A stretch of DNA of 64,000 nucleotides. Origin: Pogonophryne albipinna. Its lineage: Eukaryota; Chordata; Actinopteri; Perciformes; Artedidraconidae. The stretch covers positions 122,026 to 186,025 of the forward strand of contig JAPTMU010000108.1 in NCBI GenBank assembly GCA_028583405.1, given 5' to 3'. The position numbers and the translations under genes were made by a program. Positions 1 through 11,550 of this stretch are shown here, piece after piece. The notes below the pieces were generated by a model. It did not search any database. It worked only from the letters and a program-made list of their open reading frames with translations, and was not told the DNA's origin. Position 1 is the stretch's first letter, and every line of letters begins with the position of its first letter.

Positions 1-75
1 GTAGAAGTCCACACTCCATATTTTGGTCTGGTCGGGGACTTGAACCGGCGACCCTACGGCTCCCAGCCCCTACTG
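1..75 (-). mobile_element. tRNA-derived SINE fragment, cut by the window edge
   Basis: On the minus strand, positions 46-36 read GGTTCAAGTCC, a good RNA polymerase III B box. It sits in a tRNA-like head (GGGAGCCGTAGGGTCGCC just upstream) and is followed by a non-tRNA body that runs off the window at position 1. The composition matches tRNA-derived SINEs common in teleosts. It is not an intact tRNA: the A-box half is missing and no cloverleaf closes. Confidence 0.6.
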
Positions 76-705
76 ACTGATTACAGCAGGAGACATTGAT
101 TTAGAATAAACAGTAAAAGGAGAAAACACACTTTTTATTTCACATTCAGGAGTTTATATATTAATATATTTGTATTTGATTTAATATTATCTTTATAATG
201 CTCTCATTATAACGTCTTTGTAAGACGTTGCTTTTGTCGGGACCCCCTTGAAAACCAGACGGTGCATCTCAAGGGGTTTATCCTAATGAATACATGTCTA
301 TATATATCGTAAACCCTGATCATCTGGATCTGAGGGGCCACTCGGGGTCTTTCAGAGGGTCTTTAGGAACAACGCAGGCCTTATTTCCTCAGTCCCTACC
401 CCCCTCTTTGTCCTTTCTTTCCTTTATCACAGTGCTATTAGCTGCCTGTTGTCCTACAGAGCCCCCAGTGTACGTCAGAGAGGAACCCCCTCCTCTCTAA
501 AGGGATAAGTCCTGCAGAGAGGAGGGGGAGTGGGTCAGAGTGGGTCCGCTCCCTCAGAGACCGAAGACCTCGTTAAGATGAATTTATGAAGATGAGGAGC
601 CGCTGTGTGAAGAGCGGTTTGTTAAAGTTCTTCCAAACGTCCGGACCACGAGCTCAACTGGATTCATTCAAGCTTTAAAGGATCCTTAGAGAGGTTAAGA
701 CACCT
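76..705. other. Non-coding repeat-derived stretch
   Basis: I see no exon. Positions 228-292 (GTCGGGACCCCCTTGAAAA and what follows) resemble the 3' tail of a fish LINE. A related sequence occurs inverted at about 14763-14815. The rest holds the first copy of the duplicated block described separately. Confidence 0.45.
478..640 (+). repeat. Direct repeat copy A (partner at 1156-1300)
   Basis: The block beginning GAGAGGAACCCCCTCCTCTC and running through GAAGACCTCGTTAAGATGAA and GGAGCCGCTGTGTGAAGAGC recurs at 1156-1300 in the same orientation, with a few substitutions and a short deletion. The two copies flank a truncated TTAA-type MITE. This looks like a local duplication or two insertions of one element; no coding role is visible. 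Confidence 0.6.
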
Positions 706-1030
706 TGGTCCCGTGTCACGGCCATTTCTCCTGATCATAGTTCCATCGTTGAGGTCGACTACAATAGATTCACTTTGTTCAATGTTCCAAACTCTCATTG
801 GTTTCTCACAGCCTCTCTGATAGTCTGTGTATTCACTCTCTGTCCTACACGGCTTGTTGGAGCTCCTGCCCCCCCCCCTCCCTCCCTGTGAGCCCAGTGG
901 CCGTCTGCGAGACACAGCGAAACTCAGCCCGAACACACACACACACACACACACGCAGCCTGGCTGGGAGTTTGTGTGTGTGCCCAGGCTGAGTTCCACA
1001 GTGTCTCGCCGACCCCTCACCAGTGAGTCA
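706..1030 (+). mobile_element. TTAA-type MITE, truncated copy 1
   Basis: This copy shares a long block with 36930-37110 and 58905-59060 (for example CATTTCTCCTGATCATAGTT and CTGTGTATTCACTCTCTGTC). Its left terminal inverted repeat is degraded (GGTCCCGTGTCACGG) and the right end is missing. An internal inverted repeat brackets a short CA/GT run at about 930-985. The intact relative at 58905-59434 defines the family. Confidence 0.55.
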
Positions 1031-1155
1031 GCTCACTTGTTTTATTTATTTTTGTTAATAAAAGAAAACGAGATAAGAACAAAAAATGACAAAAAATGAC
1101 AAAATACTCGAACTATTAATATTTCATAGAGTATTGTGTCACAGGTGGACAGCGC

Positions 1156-1300
1156 CAGAGAGGAACCCCCTCCTCTCTAAAGGGGATACGTCCTGCAGAG
1201 AGGGTCCGCTCCCTCAGAGACCGAAGACCTCGTTAAGATGAATGGATGAAGACGAGGAGCCGCTGTGTGAAGAGCGGTTTGTTGCTTCTTCCAAAGGTCA
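1156..1300 (+). repeat. Direct repeat copy B (partner at 478-640)
   Basis: Second copy of the 478-640 block, same orientation. Positions 1301-1700 beyond it are AT-rich with no recognisable gene. Confidence 0.6.
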
Positions 1301-1787
1301 CGAGCTCATCTGGATTCATTACCGGGTCATTCAACGAGACGCAGGAGCCTCCAGGGAGGTCTTCTCCACACTCAGGAGTTCATATTCATATTACTATAAT
1401 GTCTTATATTTATACACATATTCATTATATTTATTTAGTTTTATCTTTATTGCATTTTTCATTCATTTTATTTAACTTTTTATGTTTGCATTCATATTTT
1501 AAATGGTATTTATTTTGTCTTTATTGGAAATGTAACTTTAACCTTTGTGTACGTAAACATTTAACTTTATTTTCGATGTTCTATCTTTGTATTTATTTCA
1601 CTCTTAAAAGGAGCAATAAGCCGATTGTATTTGGATGTCCAATGAAATGCAATTTATTTAGTTGCTTTTGTTATTTATTTAATATGAAGTCGTAGTTTGG
1701 CAGATCCCGCAGACATGGCCTCACGTAGGAAGCAATATAACACTTGAATGCACTTGTGACATAGAGGGAAGGTGTTGAAGGAGGTAC

Positions 1788-1892
1788 CGTAACCGTCCCG
1801 CAGTCGGACAGATTGGTCTTGATGCTGAAAACATAATCCTCTCCGACCTCAACGCCTCGGCACTCTGGATCGTTCAGATGCAAATCCCCGAC
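1788..1892 (-). CDS. ZP gene coding exon 3
   Basis: 35 codons, phase 0 to phase 0. The acceptor is TGTGTGTAG before GTCGGGGAT and the donor is ACG before GTACCT. It encodes the LHLNDPECRG block and ends SDCGTVT, the middle of a ZP-N domain. No following exon is visible before position 1. Confidence 0.7.
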
Positions 1893-4800
1893 CTACACAC
1901 AGGGAAAGCAATTATTAGGGAAAGAGAAGCTGCTGTTGAGGAGAACACTTCAGAGACACTTCAGAGACACTTCAGAGATACTTCAGAGATACTTCAGAGT
2001 TTACGAGGGTCTCTCTTACGAAAACGGGCGGGTCTTTTCTGAGGAAGAAGATGCTGGGAATCACCACCTTCATCTGGTCGTTGGAGCAGAGCACCGTCTC
2101 ATTCAGATCTGATCAGACGGGTCAATCAAACAGATATACGTTATCTCTTATATCAATAGAACAATAATGTCATTGTTAGCTAATGAATGTTTCCATGCTG
2201 AACAACGGCAACATGACAACGTTTCCATTGGTCCCTCTTCTTTAGAGAAGACCAGGAAATGATGGATACACGGATCGTGTTCAAATCAATAGGCACGCAA
2301 TGACTCTAAAGAATAATGATCACGCCACCAAACACACATTCAGACTAAAGGAACCAGCTGTTTGGGAAATGAGAGAAGTAGAAAGTACAGGTATTTGGGT
2401 TCAACATGAGAGAAGTAGAAAGTACAGGTATTTGGGTTCAACATGTAAGAAGTGGAAAGTACAGGTATTTGGGTTCAACATGAGAGAAGTAGAAAGTACA
2501 GGTATTTGAGTTCAACATGTAAGAAGTAGAAAGTACAGGTATTTGAGTTCAACATGTAAGAAGTAGAAAGTACAGGTATTTGAGTTCAACATGTAAGAAG
2601 TAGAAAGTACAGGTATTTGAGTTCAACATGTAAGAAGTAGAAAGTACAGGTATTTGAGTTCAACATGTAAGAAGTAGAAAGTACAGGTATTTGGGTTCAA
2701 CATGTAAGAAGTAGAAAGTACAGGTATTTGAGTTCAACATGTAAGAAGTAGAAAGTACAGGTATTTGGGTTCAACATGTAAGAAGTAGAAAGTACAGGTA
2801 TTTGGGTTCAACATGTAAGAAGTAGAAAGTACAGGTATTTGGGTTCAACATGTAAGAAGTAGAAAGTACAGGTATTTGGGTTCAACATGTAAGAAGTAGA
2901 AAGTACAGGTATTTGGGTTCAACATGTAAGAAGTAGAAAGTACAGGTATTTGGGTTCAACATGTAAGAAGTAGAAAGTACAGGTATTTGGGTTCAACATG
3001 TAAGAAGTATAAAGTACAGGTATTTGTGGGTTCAACATGTAAGAAGTAGAAAGTACAGGTATTTGGGTTCAACATGTAAGAAGTAGAAAGTACAGGTATT
3101 TGGGTTCAACATGTAGAAGTAGAAAGTACAGGTATTTGGGTTCAACATGTAAGAAGTAGAAAGTACAGGTATTTGGGTTCAACATGTAGAAGTAGAGAAG
3201 TACAGGTATTTGGGTTCAACAGTTGTGAAGTAGAAAGTACAGGTATTTGGGTTCAACATGTGAGAAGTAGAAGTACAGGTATTTGGTTCAACATGTAAGA
3301 AGTAGAAAGTACAGGTATTTGTGTTCAACATGTAAGAAGTAGAAAGTACAGGTATTTGTGTTCTAAATGTAAGAAGTAGAAAGTACAGGTATTTGAGTTC
3401 AACATGTAAGAAGTAGAAAGTACAAGTATTTGAGTTCAACATGTAAGAAGTAGAAAGTACAGGTATTTGTGTTCACCATGTAAGAAGTAGAAAGTACAGG
3501 TATTTGAGTTCAACATGTAAGAAGTAGAAAGTACAGGTATTTGAGTTCAACATGTAAGAAGTAGAAAGTACAGGTATTTGTGTTCAACATGTAAGAAGTA
3601 GAAAGTACAGGTATTTGTGTTCAACATGTAAGAAGTAGAAAGTACTGGTATTTGTGTTCAACATGTAAGAAGTAGAAAGTACAGGTATTTGAGTTCAACA
3701 TGTAAGAAGTAGAAAGTACAGGTATTTGTGTTCAACATGTGAGAAGTAGAAAGTACAGGTATTTGTGTTCTAAATGTAAGAAGTAGAAAGTACAGGTATT
3801 TGTGTTCTAAATGTAAGAAGTAGAAAGTACAGGTATTTGAGGTTCAACATGTAAGAAGTAGAAAGTACAAGTATTTGAGTTCAACATGTAAGAAGTAGAA
3901 AGTACAGTATTTGTGTTCAACATGTAAGAAGTAGAAAGTACAGGTTTTGAGTTCAACATGTAAGAAGTAGAAAGTACAGGTATTTGAGTTCAACATGTAA
4001 GAAGTAGAAAGTACAGGTATTTGGTGTTCAACATGTAAGAAGTAGAAAGTACAGGTATTTGAGTTCAAAATGTAAGAAGTAGAAAGTACAGGTATTTGTG
4101 TTCAACATGTAAGAAGTAGAAAGTACAGGTATTTGAGTTCAACATGTAAGAAGTAGAAAGTACAGGTATTTGGGTTCAAAATGTAAGAAGTAGAAAGTAC
4201 AGCTATTTGTGTTCAACATGTAAGAAGTAGAAAGTACAGGTATTTGAGTTCAACATGTAAGAAGTAGAAAATACAGATATTTGAGTTCAACATGTAAGAA
4301 GTAGAAAGTACAGGTATTTGAGTTCAACATGTAAGAAGTAGAAAGTACAGGTATTTGTGTTCAACATGTAAGAAGTAGAAAGTAAAGGTATTTGAGTTCA
4401 ACATGTAAGCAAGTAGAAAGTACAGGTATTTGTGTTCAAAATGTAAGAAGTAGAAAGTTACAGGTATTGTGTGTTCAACATGTAAGAAGTAGAAAGTACA
4501 GGTATTTGTGTTCAACATGTAAGAAGTAGAAAGTACAGGTATTTGAGTTCAACATGTAAGAAGTAGAAAGTACAGGTATTTGAGTTTCAACATGTAAGAA
4601 GTAGAAAGTACATGTATTTGAGTTCAACATGTAAGAAGTAGAAGGTACAGGTATTTGAGTTCAACATGTAAGAAGTAGAAAGTACAGGCTATTTGAGTTC
4701 AACATGTAAGAAGTAGAAGGTACAGGTATTTGAGTTCAACATGTAAGAAGTAGAAAGTACAGGTATTTTGAGTTCAACATGTAAGAAGTAGAAAGTTACA

Positions 4801-7800
4801 GGTATTTGGGTTCAACATGTAAGAAGTAGAAAGTACAGATATTTGTCTTCAACATGTAAGAAGTAGAAAGTACAGGTATTTGAGTTCAACATGTAAGAAG
4901 TAGAAAGTACAGATATTTGAGTTCAACATGTAAGAAGTAGAAAGTACAGGTATTTGAGTTCAACATGTAAGAAGTAGAAAGTACAGGTATTTGAGTTCAA
5001 CATGTAAGAAGTAGAAAGTACAGATATTTGAGTTCAACATGTAAGAAGTAGAAAGTACAGGTATTTGAGTTCAACATGTAAGAAGTAGAAAGTACAGGTA
5101 TTTGAGTTCAACATGTAAGAAGTAGAAAGTACAGATATTTGAGTTCAACATGTAAGAAGTAGAAAGTACAGATATTTGAGTTCAACATGTAAGAAGTAGA
5201 AAGTACAGGTATTTGTGTTCAACATGTAAGAAGTACAAAGTACAGGTATTTGGGTTCAACATGTAAGAAGTAGAAAGTACAGGTATTTGAGTTCAACATG
5301 TAAGAAGTAGAAAGTACAGGTATTTGAGTTCAACATGTAAGAAGTAGAAGGTACAGGTATTTGAGTTCAACATGTAAGAAGTAGAAAGTACAGGTATTTG
5401 AGTTCAACATGTAAGAAGTAGAAGGTACAGGTATTTGAGTTCAACATGTAAGAAGTAGAAAGTACAGGTATTTGAGTTCAACATGTAAGAAGTAGAAAGT
5501 ACAGGTATTTGGGTTCAACATGTAAGAAGTAGAGAGTACAGATATTTGTCTTAAACATGTAAGAAGTAGAAAGTACAGGTATTTGAGTTCAACATGTAAG
5601 AAGTAGAAAGTACAGATATTTGAGTTCAACATGTAAGAAGTAGAAAGTACAGGTATTTGGGTTCAACATGTAAGAAGTAGAAAGTACAGGTATTTGAGTT
5701 CAACATGTAAGAAGTAGAAAGTACAGGTATTTGAGTTCAACATGTGAGAAGTAGAAAGTACAGGTATTTGAGTTCAACATGTAAGAAGTAGAAAGTACAG
5801 ATATTTGAGTTCAACATGTAAGAAGTAGAAAGTACAGGTATTTGTGTTCAACATGTAAGAAGTAGAAAGTACAGATATTTGAGTTCAACATGTGAGAAGT
5901 AGAAAGTACAGGTATTTGAGTTCAACATGTAAGAAGTAGAAAGTACAGATATTTGAGTTCAACATGTAAGAAGTAGAAAGTACAGGTATTTGTGTTCAAC
6001 ATGTAAGAAGTAGAAAGTACAGATATTTGAGTTCAACATGTAAGAAGTAGAAAGTACAGGTATTTGTGTTCAACATGTAAGAAGTAGAAAGTACAGGTAT
6101 TTGAGTTCAACATGTAAGAAGTAGAAAGTACAGATATTTGAGTTCAACATGTAAGAAGTAGAAAGTACAGGTATTTGTGTTCAACATGTAAGAAGTAGAA
6201 AGTACAGATATTTGAGTTCAACATGTAAGAAGTAGAAAGTACAGATATTTGAGTTCAACATGTAAGAAGTAGAAAGTACAGGTATTTGAGTTCAACATGT
6301 AAGAAGTAGAAAGTACAGGTATTTGAGTTCAACATGTAAGAAGTAGAAAGTACAGGTATTTGTGTTCAACATGTAAGAAGTAGAAAGTACAGGTATTTGT
6401 GTTCAACATGTAAGAAGTAGAAAGTACAGGTATTTGAGTTCAACATGTAAGAAGTAGAAAGTACAGGTATTTGTGTTCAACATGTGAGAAGTAGAAAGTA
6501 CAGGTATTTGGGTTCAACATGTAAGAAGTAGAAAGTACAGGTATTTGAGTTCAACATGTAAGAAGTAGAAAGTACAGGTATTTGTGTTCAACATGTAAGA
6601 AGTAGAAAGTACAGGTATTTGAGTTCAACATGTAAGAAGTAGAAAGTACAGGTATTTGAGTTCAACATGTAAGAAGTAGAAAGTACAGGTATTTGGGTTC
6701 AACATGTAAGAAGTAGAAAGTACAGGTATTTGGGTTCAACATGTAAGAAGTAGAAAGTACAGGTATTTGTGTTCAACATGTAAGAAGTAGAAAGTACAGG
6801 TATTTGAGTTCAACATGTAAGAAGTAGAAAGTACAGGTATTTGAGTTCAACATGTAAGAAGTAGAAAGTACAGGTATTTGAGTTCAACATGTAAGAAGTA
6901 GAAGGTACAGGTATTTGAGTTCAACATGTAAGAAGTAGAAAGTACAGGTATTTGAGTTCAACATGTAAGAAGTAGAAGGTACAGGTATTTGAGTTCAACA
7001 TGTAAGAAGTAGAAAGTACAGGTATTTGAGTTCAACATGTAAGAAGTAGAAAGTACAGGTATTTGGGTTCAACATGTAAGAAGTAGAAAGTACAGATATT
7101 TGTCTTCAACATGTAAGAAGTAGAAAGTACAGGTATTTGAGTTCAACATGTAAGAAGTAGAAAGTACAGATATTTGAGTTCAACATGTAAGAAGTAGAAA
7201 GTACAGGTATTTGAGTTCAACATGTAAGAAGTAGAAAGTACAGGTATTTGAGTTCAACATGTAAGAAGTAGAAAGTACAGATATTTGAGTTCAACATGTA
7301 AGAAGTAGAAAGTACAGGTATTTGAGTTCAACATGTAAGAAGTAGAAAGTACAGGTATTTGAGTTCAACATGTAAGAAGTAGAAAGTACAGGTATTTGAG
7401 TTCAACATGTAAGAAGTAGAAAGTACAGATATTTGAGTTCAACATGTAAGAAGTAGAAAGTACAGATATTTGAGTTCAACATGTAAGAAGTAGAAAGTAC
7501 AGGTATTTGTGTTCAACATGTAAGAAGTACAAAGTACAGGTATTTGGGTTCAACATGTAAGAAGTAGAAAGTACAGGTATTTGAGTTCAACATGTAAGAA
7601 GTAGAAAGTACAGGTATTTGAGTTCAACATGTAAGAAGTAGAAGGTACAGGTATTTGAGTTCAACATGTAAGAAGTAGAAAGTACAGGTATTTGAGTTCA
7701 ACATGTAAGAAGTAGAAAGTACAGGTATTTGAGTTCAACATGTAAGAAGTAGAAGGTACAGGTATTTGAGTTCAACATGTAAGAAGTAGAAAGTACAGGT

Positions 7801-10800
7801 ATTTGAGTTCAACATGTAAGAAGTAGAAGGTACAGGTATTTGAGTTCAACATGTAAGAAGTAGAAAGTACAGGTATTTGAGTTCAACATGTAAGAAGTAG
7901 AAAGTACAGGTATTTGGGTTCAACATGTAAGAAGTAGAGAGTACAGATATTTGTCTTAAACATGTAAGAAGTAGAAAGTACAGGTATTTGAGTTCAACAT
8001 GTAAGAAGTAGAAAGTACAGATATTTGAGTTCAACATGTAAGAAGTAGAAAGTACAGGTATTTGGGTTCAACATGTAAGAAGTAGAAAGTACAGGTATTT
8101 GAGTTCAACATGTAAGAAGTAGAAAGTACAGGTATTTGAGTTCAACATGTGAGAAGTAGAAAGTACAGGTATTTGAGTTCAACATGTAAGAAGTAGAAAG
8201 TACAGATATTTGAGTTCAACATGTAAGAAGTAGAAAGTACAGGTATTTGTGTTCAACATGTAAGAAGTAGAAAGTACAGATATTTGAGTTCAACATGTGA
8301 GAAGTAGAAAGTACAGGTATTTGAGTTCAACATGTAAGAAGTAGAAAGTACAGATATTTGAGTTCAACATGTAAGAAGTAGAAAGTACAGGTATTTGTGT
8401 TCAACATGTAAGAAGTAGAAAGTACAGATATTTGAGTTCAACATGTAAGAAGTAGAAAGTACAGGTATTTGTGTTCAACATGTAAGAAGTAGAAAGTACA
8501 GGTATTTGAGTTCAACATGTAAGAAGTAGAAAGTACAGATATTTGAGTTCAACATGTAAGAAGTAGAAAGTACAGGTATTTGTGTTCAACATGTAAGAAG
8601 TAGAAAGTACAGATATTTGAGTTCAACATGTAAGAAGTAGAAAGTACAGATATTTGAGTTCAACATGTAAGAAGTAGAAAGTACAGGTATTTGAGTTCAA
8701 CATGTAAGAAGTAGAAAGTACAGGTATTTGAGTTCAACATGTAAGAAGTAGAAAGTACAGGTATTTGTGTTCAACATGTAAGAAGTAGAAAGTACAGGTA
8801 TTTGTGTTCAACATGTAAGAAGTAGAAAGTACAGGTATTTGAGTTCAACATGTAAGAAGTAGAAAGTACAGGTATTTGTGTTCAACATGTGAGAAGTAGA
8901 AAGTACAGGTATTTGGGTTCAACATGTAAGAAGTAGAAAGTACAGGTATTTGAGTTCAACATGTAAGAAGTAGAAAGTACAGGTATTTGTGTTCAACATG
9001 TAAGAAGTAGAAAGTACAGGTATTTGAGTTCAACATGTAAGAAGTAGAAAGTACAGGTATTTGAGTTCAACATGTAAGAAGTAGAAAGTACAGGTATTTG
9101 GGTTCAACATGTAAGAAGTAGAAAGTACAGGTATTTGGGTTCAACATGTAAGAAGTAGAAAGTACAGGTATTTGGGTTCAACATGTAAGAAGTAGAAAGT
9201 ACAGGTATTTGGGTTCAACATGTAAGAAGTAGAAAGTACAGGTATTTGTGTTCAACATGTAAGAAGTAGAAAGTACAGGTATTTGAGTTCAACATGTAAG
9301 AAGTAGAAAGTACAGGTATTTGAGTTCAACATGTAAGAAGTAGAAAGTACAGGTATTTGAGTTCAACATGTAAGAAGTAGAAAGTACAGGTATTTGTGTT
9401 CAACATGTAAGAAGTAGAAAGTACAGGTATTTGAGTTCAACATGTAAGAAGTAGAAAGTACAGGTATTTGAGTTCAACATGTAAGAAGTAGAAAGTACAG
9501 GTATTTGAGTTCAACATGTAAGAAGTAGAAAGTACAGGTATTTGAGTTCAACATGTAAGAAGTAGAAAGTACAGGTATTTGAGTTCAACATGTAAGAAGT
9601 AGAAAGTACAGGTATTTGAGTTCAACATGTAAGAAGTAGAAAGTACAGGTATTTGTGTTCAACATGTAAGAAGTAGAAAGTACAGGTATTTGAGTTCAAC
9701 ATGTAAGAAGTAGAAAGTACAGGTATTTGAGTTCAACATGTAAGAAGTAGAAAGTACAGGTATTTGAGTTCAACATGTAAGAAGTAGAAAGTACAGGTAT
9801 TTGAGTTCAACATGAGAGAAGTAGAAAGTACAGGTATTTGGGTTCAACATGTAAGAAGTAGAAAGTACAGGTATTTGTGTTCAACATGTAAGAAGTAGAA
9901 AGTACAGGTATTTGGGTTCAACATGTAAGAAGTAGAAAGTACAGGTATTTGGGTTCAACATGTAAGAAGTAGAAAGTACAGGTATTTGTGTTCAACATGT
10001 AAGAAGTAGAAAGTACAGGTATTTGAGTTCAACATGTAAGAAGTAGAAAGTACAGGTATTTGAGTTCAACATGTAAGAAGTAGAAAGTACAGGTATTTGA
10101 GTTCAACATGTAAGAAGTAGAAAGTACAGGTATTTGAGTTCAACATGTAAGAAGTAGAAAGTACAGGTATTTGGGTTCAACATGTAAGAAGTAGAAAGTA
10201 CAGGTATTTGAGTTCAACATGTAAGAAGTAGAAAGTACAGGTATTTGAGTTCAACATGTAAGAAGTAGAAAGTACAGGTATTTGAGTTCAACATGTAAGA
10301 AGTAGAAAGTACAGGTATTTGAGTTCAACATGTAAGAAGTAGAAAGTACAGGTATTTGAGTTCAACATGTAAGAAGTCAAAGTAAAAAGTGGTCAGAAAA
10401 ATAAGTAGTGGAGTAAAGTACTGATATCAGAAACATGTACTTAAGTACAGTAACAAAGTATTTGTACTCCACTACTTCCCACTCTGGTTGTCTTTGAGAC
10501 CTGACGTACCAATAGCTACATGTCAGGGATTAAAAACACGTGGAAGTACTTCAGCACTTCTACTAAAGTGGCTTCACTAAATCTATCTGGTAACTACATT
10601 TACTTTTTAAAATAAGACTTGTTGTGATGCATTATAAAGATATCTAAATGCTTCATTTCGTAGTTCTTTACTGGACTTGAAAAACTAAATGAGGCCTTTT
10701 TTAAATAACATTTCAGATCCAGAGAATCAAGTATCATCTATTTGAAATACAGGCAACTCGGGTTGGTTTATAAGATACCAGGACATCTTGAGAAAGGTTC

Positions 10801-11290
10801 GTCTCAGGTTCAGAGATGAGAGTAAACCTCCAGAGTACAGAGGAACTTGAACTATCAGCCAAGTCTCTAAAGATTTGGAGACATTTGATTTTATAATATT
10901 TCTTCTGTTGATGTTTTGTATTCTGGCTCTTTAAGGGATGATCAATTAAAACCTTTTTGCATTCAATATGTTCTTCCTCAGTATTTATCCCAATAGATTC
11001 TGCAGATCCTCTAAAGGTCTCTTTCTCTGATGAAAACAGACTCTTTAAAAACCTGGATCACCTTTTTCTTTTCTTCTGAGACTAAAGTCAGAATTCTGAG
11101 AAAAAACTCAGAATTCTGACTTTTTTCTCCAACATTTTTTGTTGCTGATGAAAACATGACTAGTGATTCTTTAAGTACCTGTTTCTGTGACCCCTGACCC
11201 CGGCTCACCCTCCTCTTCCTCCTGCAGAAACCCAGCTGCTGTCCTCAGGACGATCAGGACCCAGAACAACACCAAGCGGCTCGCTGCCAT
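1788..11290 (-). CDS. Secreted ZP-domain protein, partial (first three coding exons)
   Basis: Three exons join in frame (11290-11209, 2108-2020, 1892-1788) to give 92 N-terminal residues; the gene continues beyond position 1. Residues 1-20 form a signal peptide: M1, a hydrophobic core LVLFWVLIVL, then AAG as a likely cleavage site. After an acidic EEEED linker comes a ZP-N start: VLCSNDQMKVVIPS, then DLHLNDPECRG, then LSDCGT. These carry the first three conserved ZP-N cysteines, as in CUZD1/DMBT1/GP2-type ZP modules. ZP domains polymerise extracellularly, in egg coats, gut and kidney filaments. The exon phases (1, then 0) fit exactly. The intron between exons 1 and 2 is 9.1 kb and mostly minisatellite. 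I cannot tell which ZP family member this is, so no symbol is given. The exon structure is seen; the family is inferred from motifs. Confidence 0.72.
2020..2108 (-). CDS. ZP gene coding exon 2
   Basis: 89 nt. The acceptor is CTGATCAG before ATCTGAATG and the donor is GTTTTC before GTAAGAGAG. Two bases complete an Asp codon begun by exon 1, then 29 codons follow (LNETVLCSNDQMK...). It holds the first ZP cysteine and a potential N-glycosylation site, NET. Confidence 0.7.
2381..10376. repeat. 37-bp minisatellite, about 216 copies, in intron 1 of the ZP gene
   Basis: The unit starts GTAAGAAGTAGAAAGTACAG and ends TTGAGTTCAACAT. Variants alternate GAG/GTG/GGG before TTCAAC and CAGGT/CAGAT. The first third (to about 4,850) has many single-base insertions and deletions; the rest is almost free of them. 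A block of about 60-65 units is itself duplicated (about 4,840-6,500 and 7,100-8,900). It lies between coding exons 1 and 2 and does not include either splice border. The short minus-strand reading frames in it are repeat artefacts. Confidence 0.95.
10377..11208. other. Remaining part of ZP intron 1
   Basis: Positions 10377-10495 contain a fish dispersed-repeat motif (GTACTTAAGTACAGTAACAA, then TTTGTACTCCACTACTTCCC). The neighbouring minisatellites probably derive from it, since they share its AGTA/GTACTT vocabulary. The rest is ordinary AT-rich intron with no exon seen. Confidence 0.5.
11209..11290 (-). CDS. ZP gene coding exon 1 (signal peptide)
   Basis: ATG at 11290-11288, then 27 codons plus one base before the donor GTGAGC. 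The start was chosen because it gives a textbook signal peptide and because its phase-1 donor matches the phase of exon 2. An upstream in-frame methionine is not needed. The context (GAGAAGATGG) has a purine at -3 and G at +4, a fair Kozak match. Confidence 0.7.
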
Positions 11291-11550
11291 CTTCTCCAAC
11301 TCTCTGAGAATCTCTGTGTCTCCTCTGAGGGTCTCCAGGGTCTCCTCCTGTCAGCTGTAGATCTGTCCTCTAAAGAAGCGGACCCTCCTCTAAAACACCA
11401 GCCTGAGTGATGCTCCTCTCACAATGACATTCCTGCGTGAACAGAGGGGAGTCCAGGAAACAAGGAGGAGCAGGGAGTAATAGATTACAAGTACTGGGAT
11501 TACATCACCAGGGCACAACAACAAACTGTAGTCCCTTACAGTCTGGAGTA
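11291..11550 (-). promoter_or_regulatory. 5' UTR and proximal promoter region of the ZP gene (inferred)
   Basis: Single-copy sequence between the start codon and a 2.3-kb minisatellite. I see no clear TATA box at a convincing distance. The promoter label rests only on position. Confidence 0.3.

Noticed and set aside
1..75. tRNA gene
   Set aside because: Only the B-box half is tRNA-like; the 3' side continues into a SINE body and no acceptor stem can be formed.
2381..10376. CRISPR-like regular repeats
   Set aside because: There are no unique spacers between units; units are contiguous 37-bp copies in a vertebrate intron.
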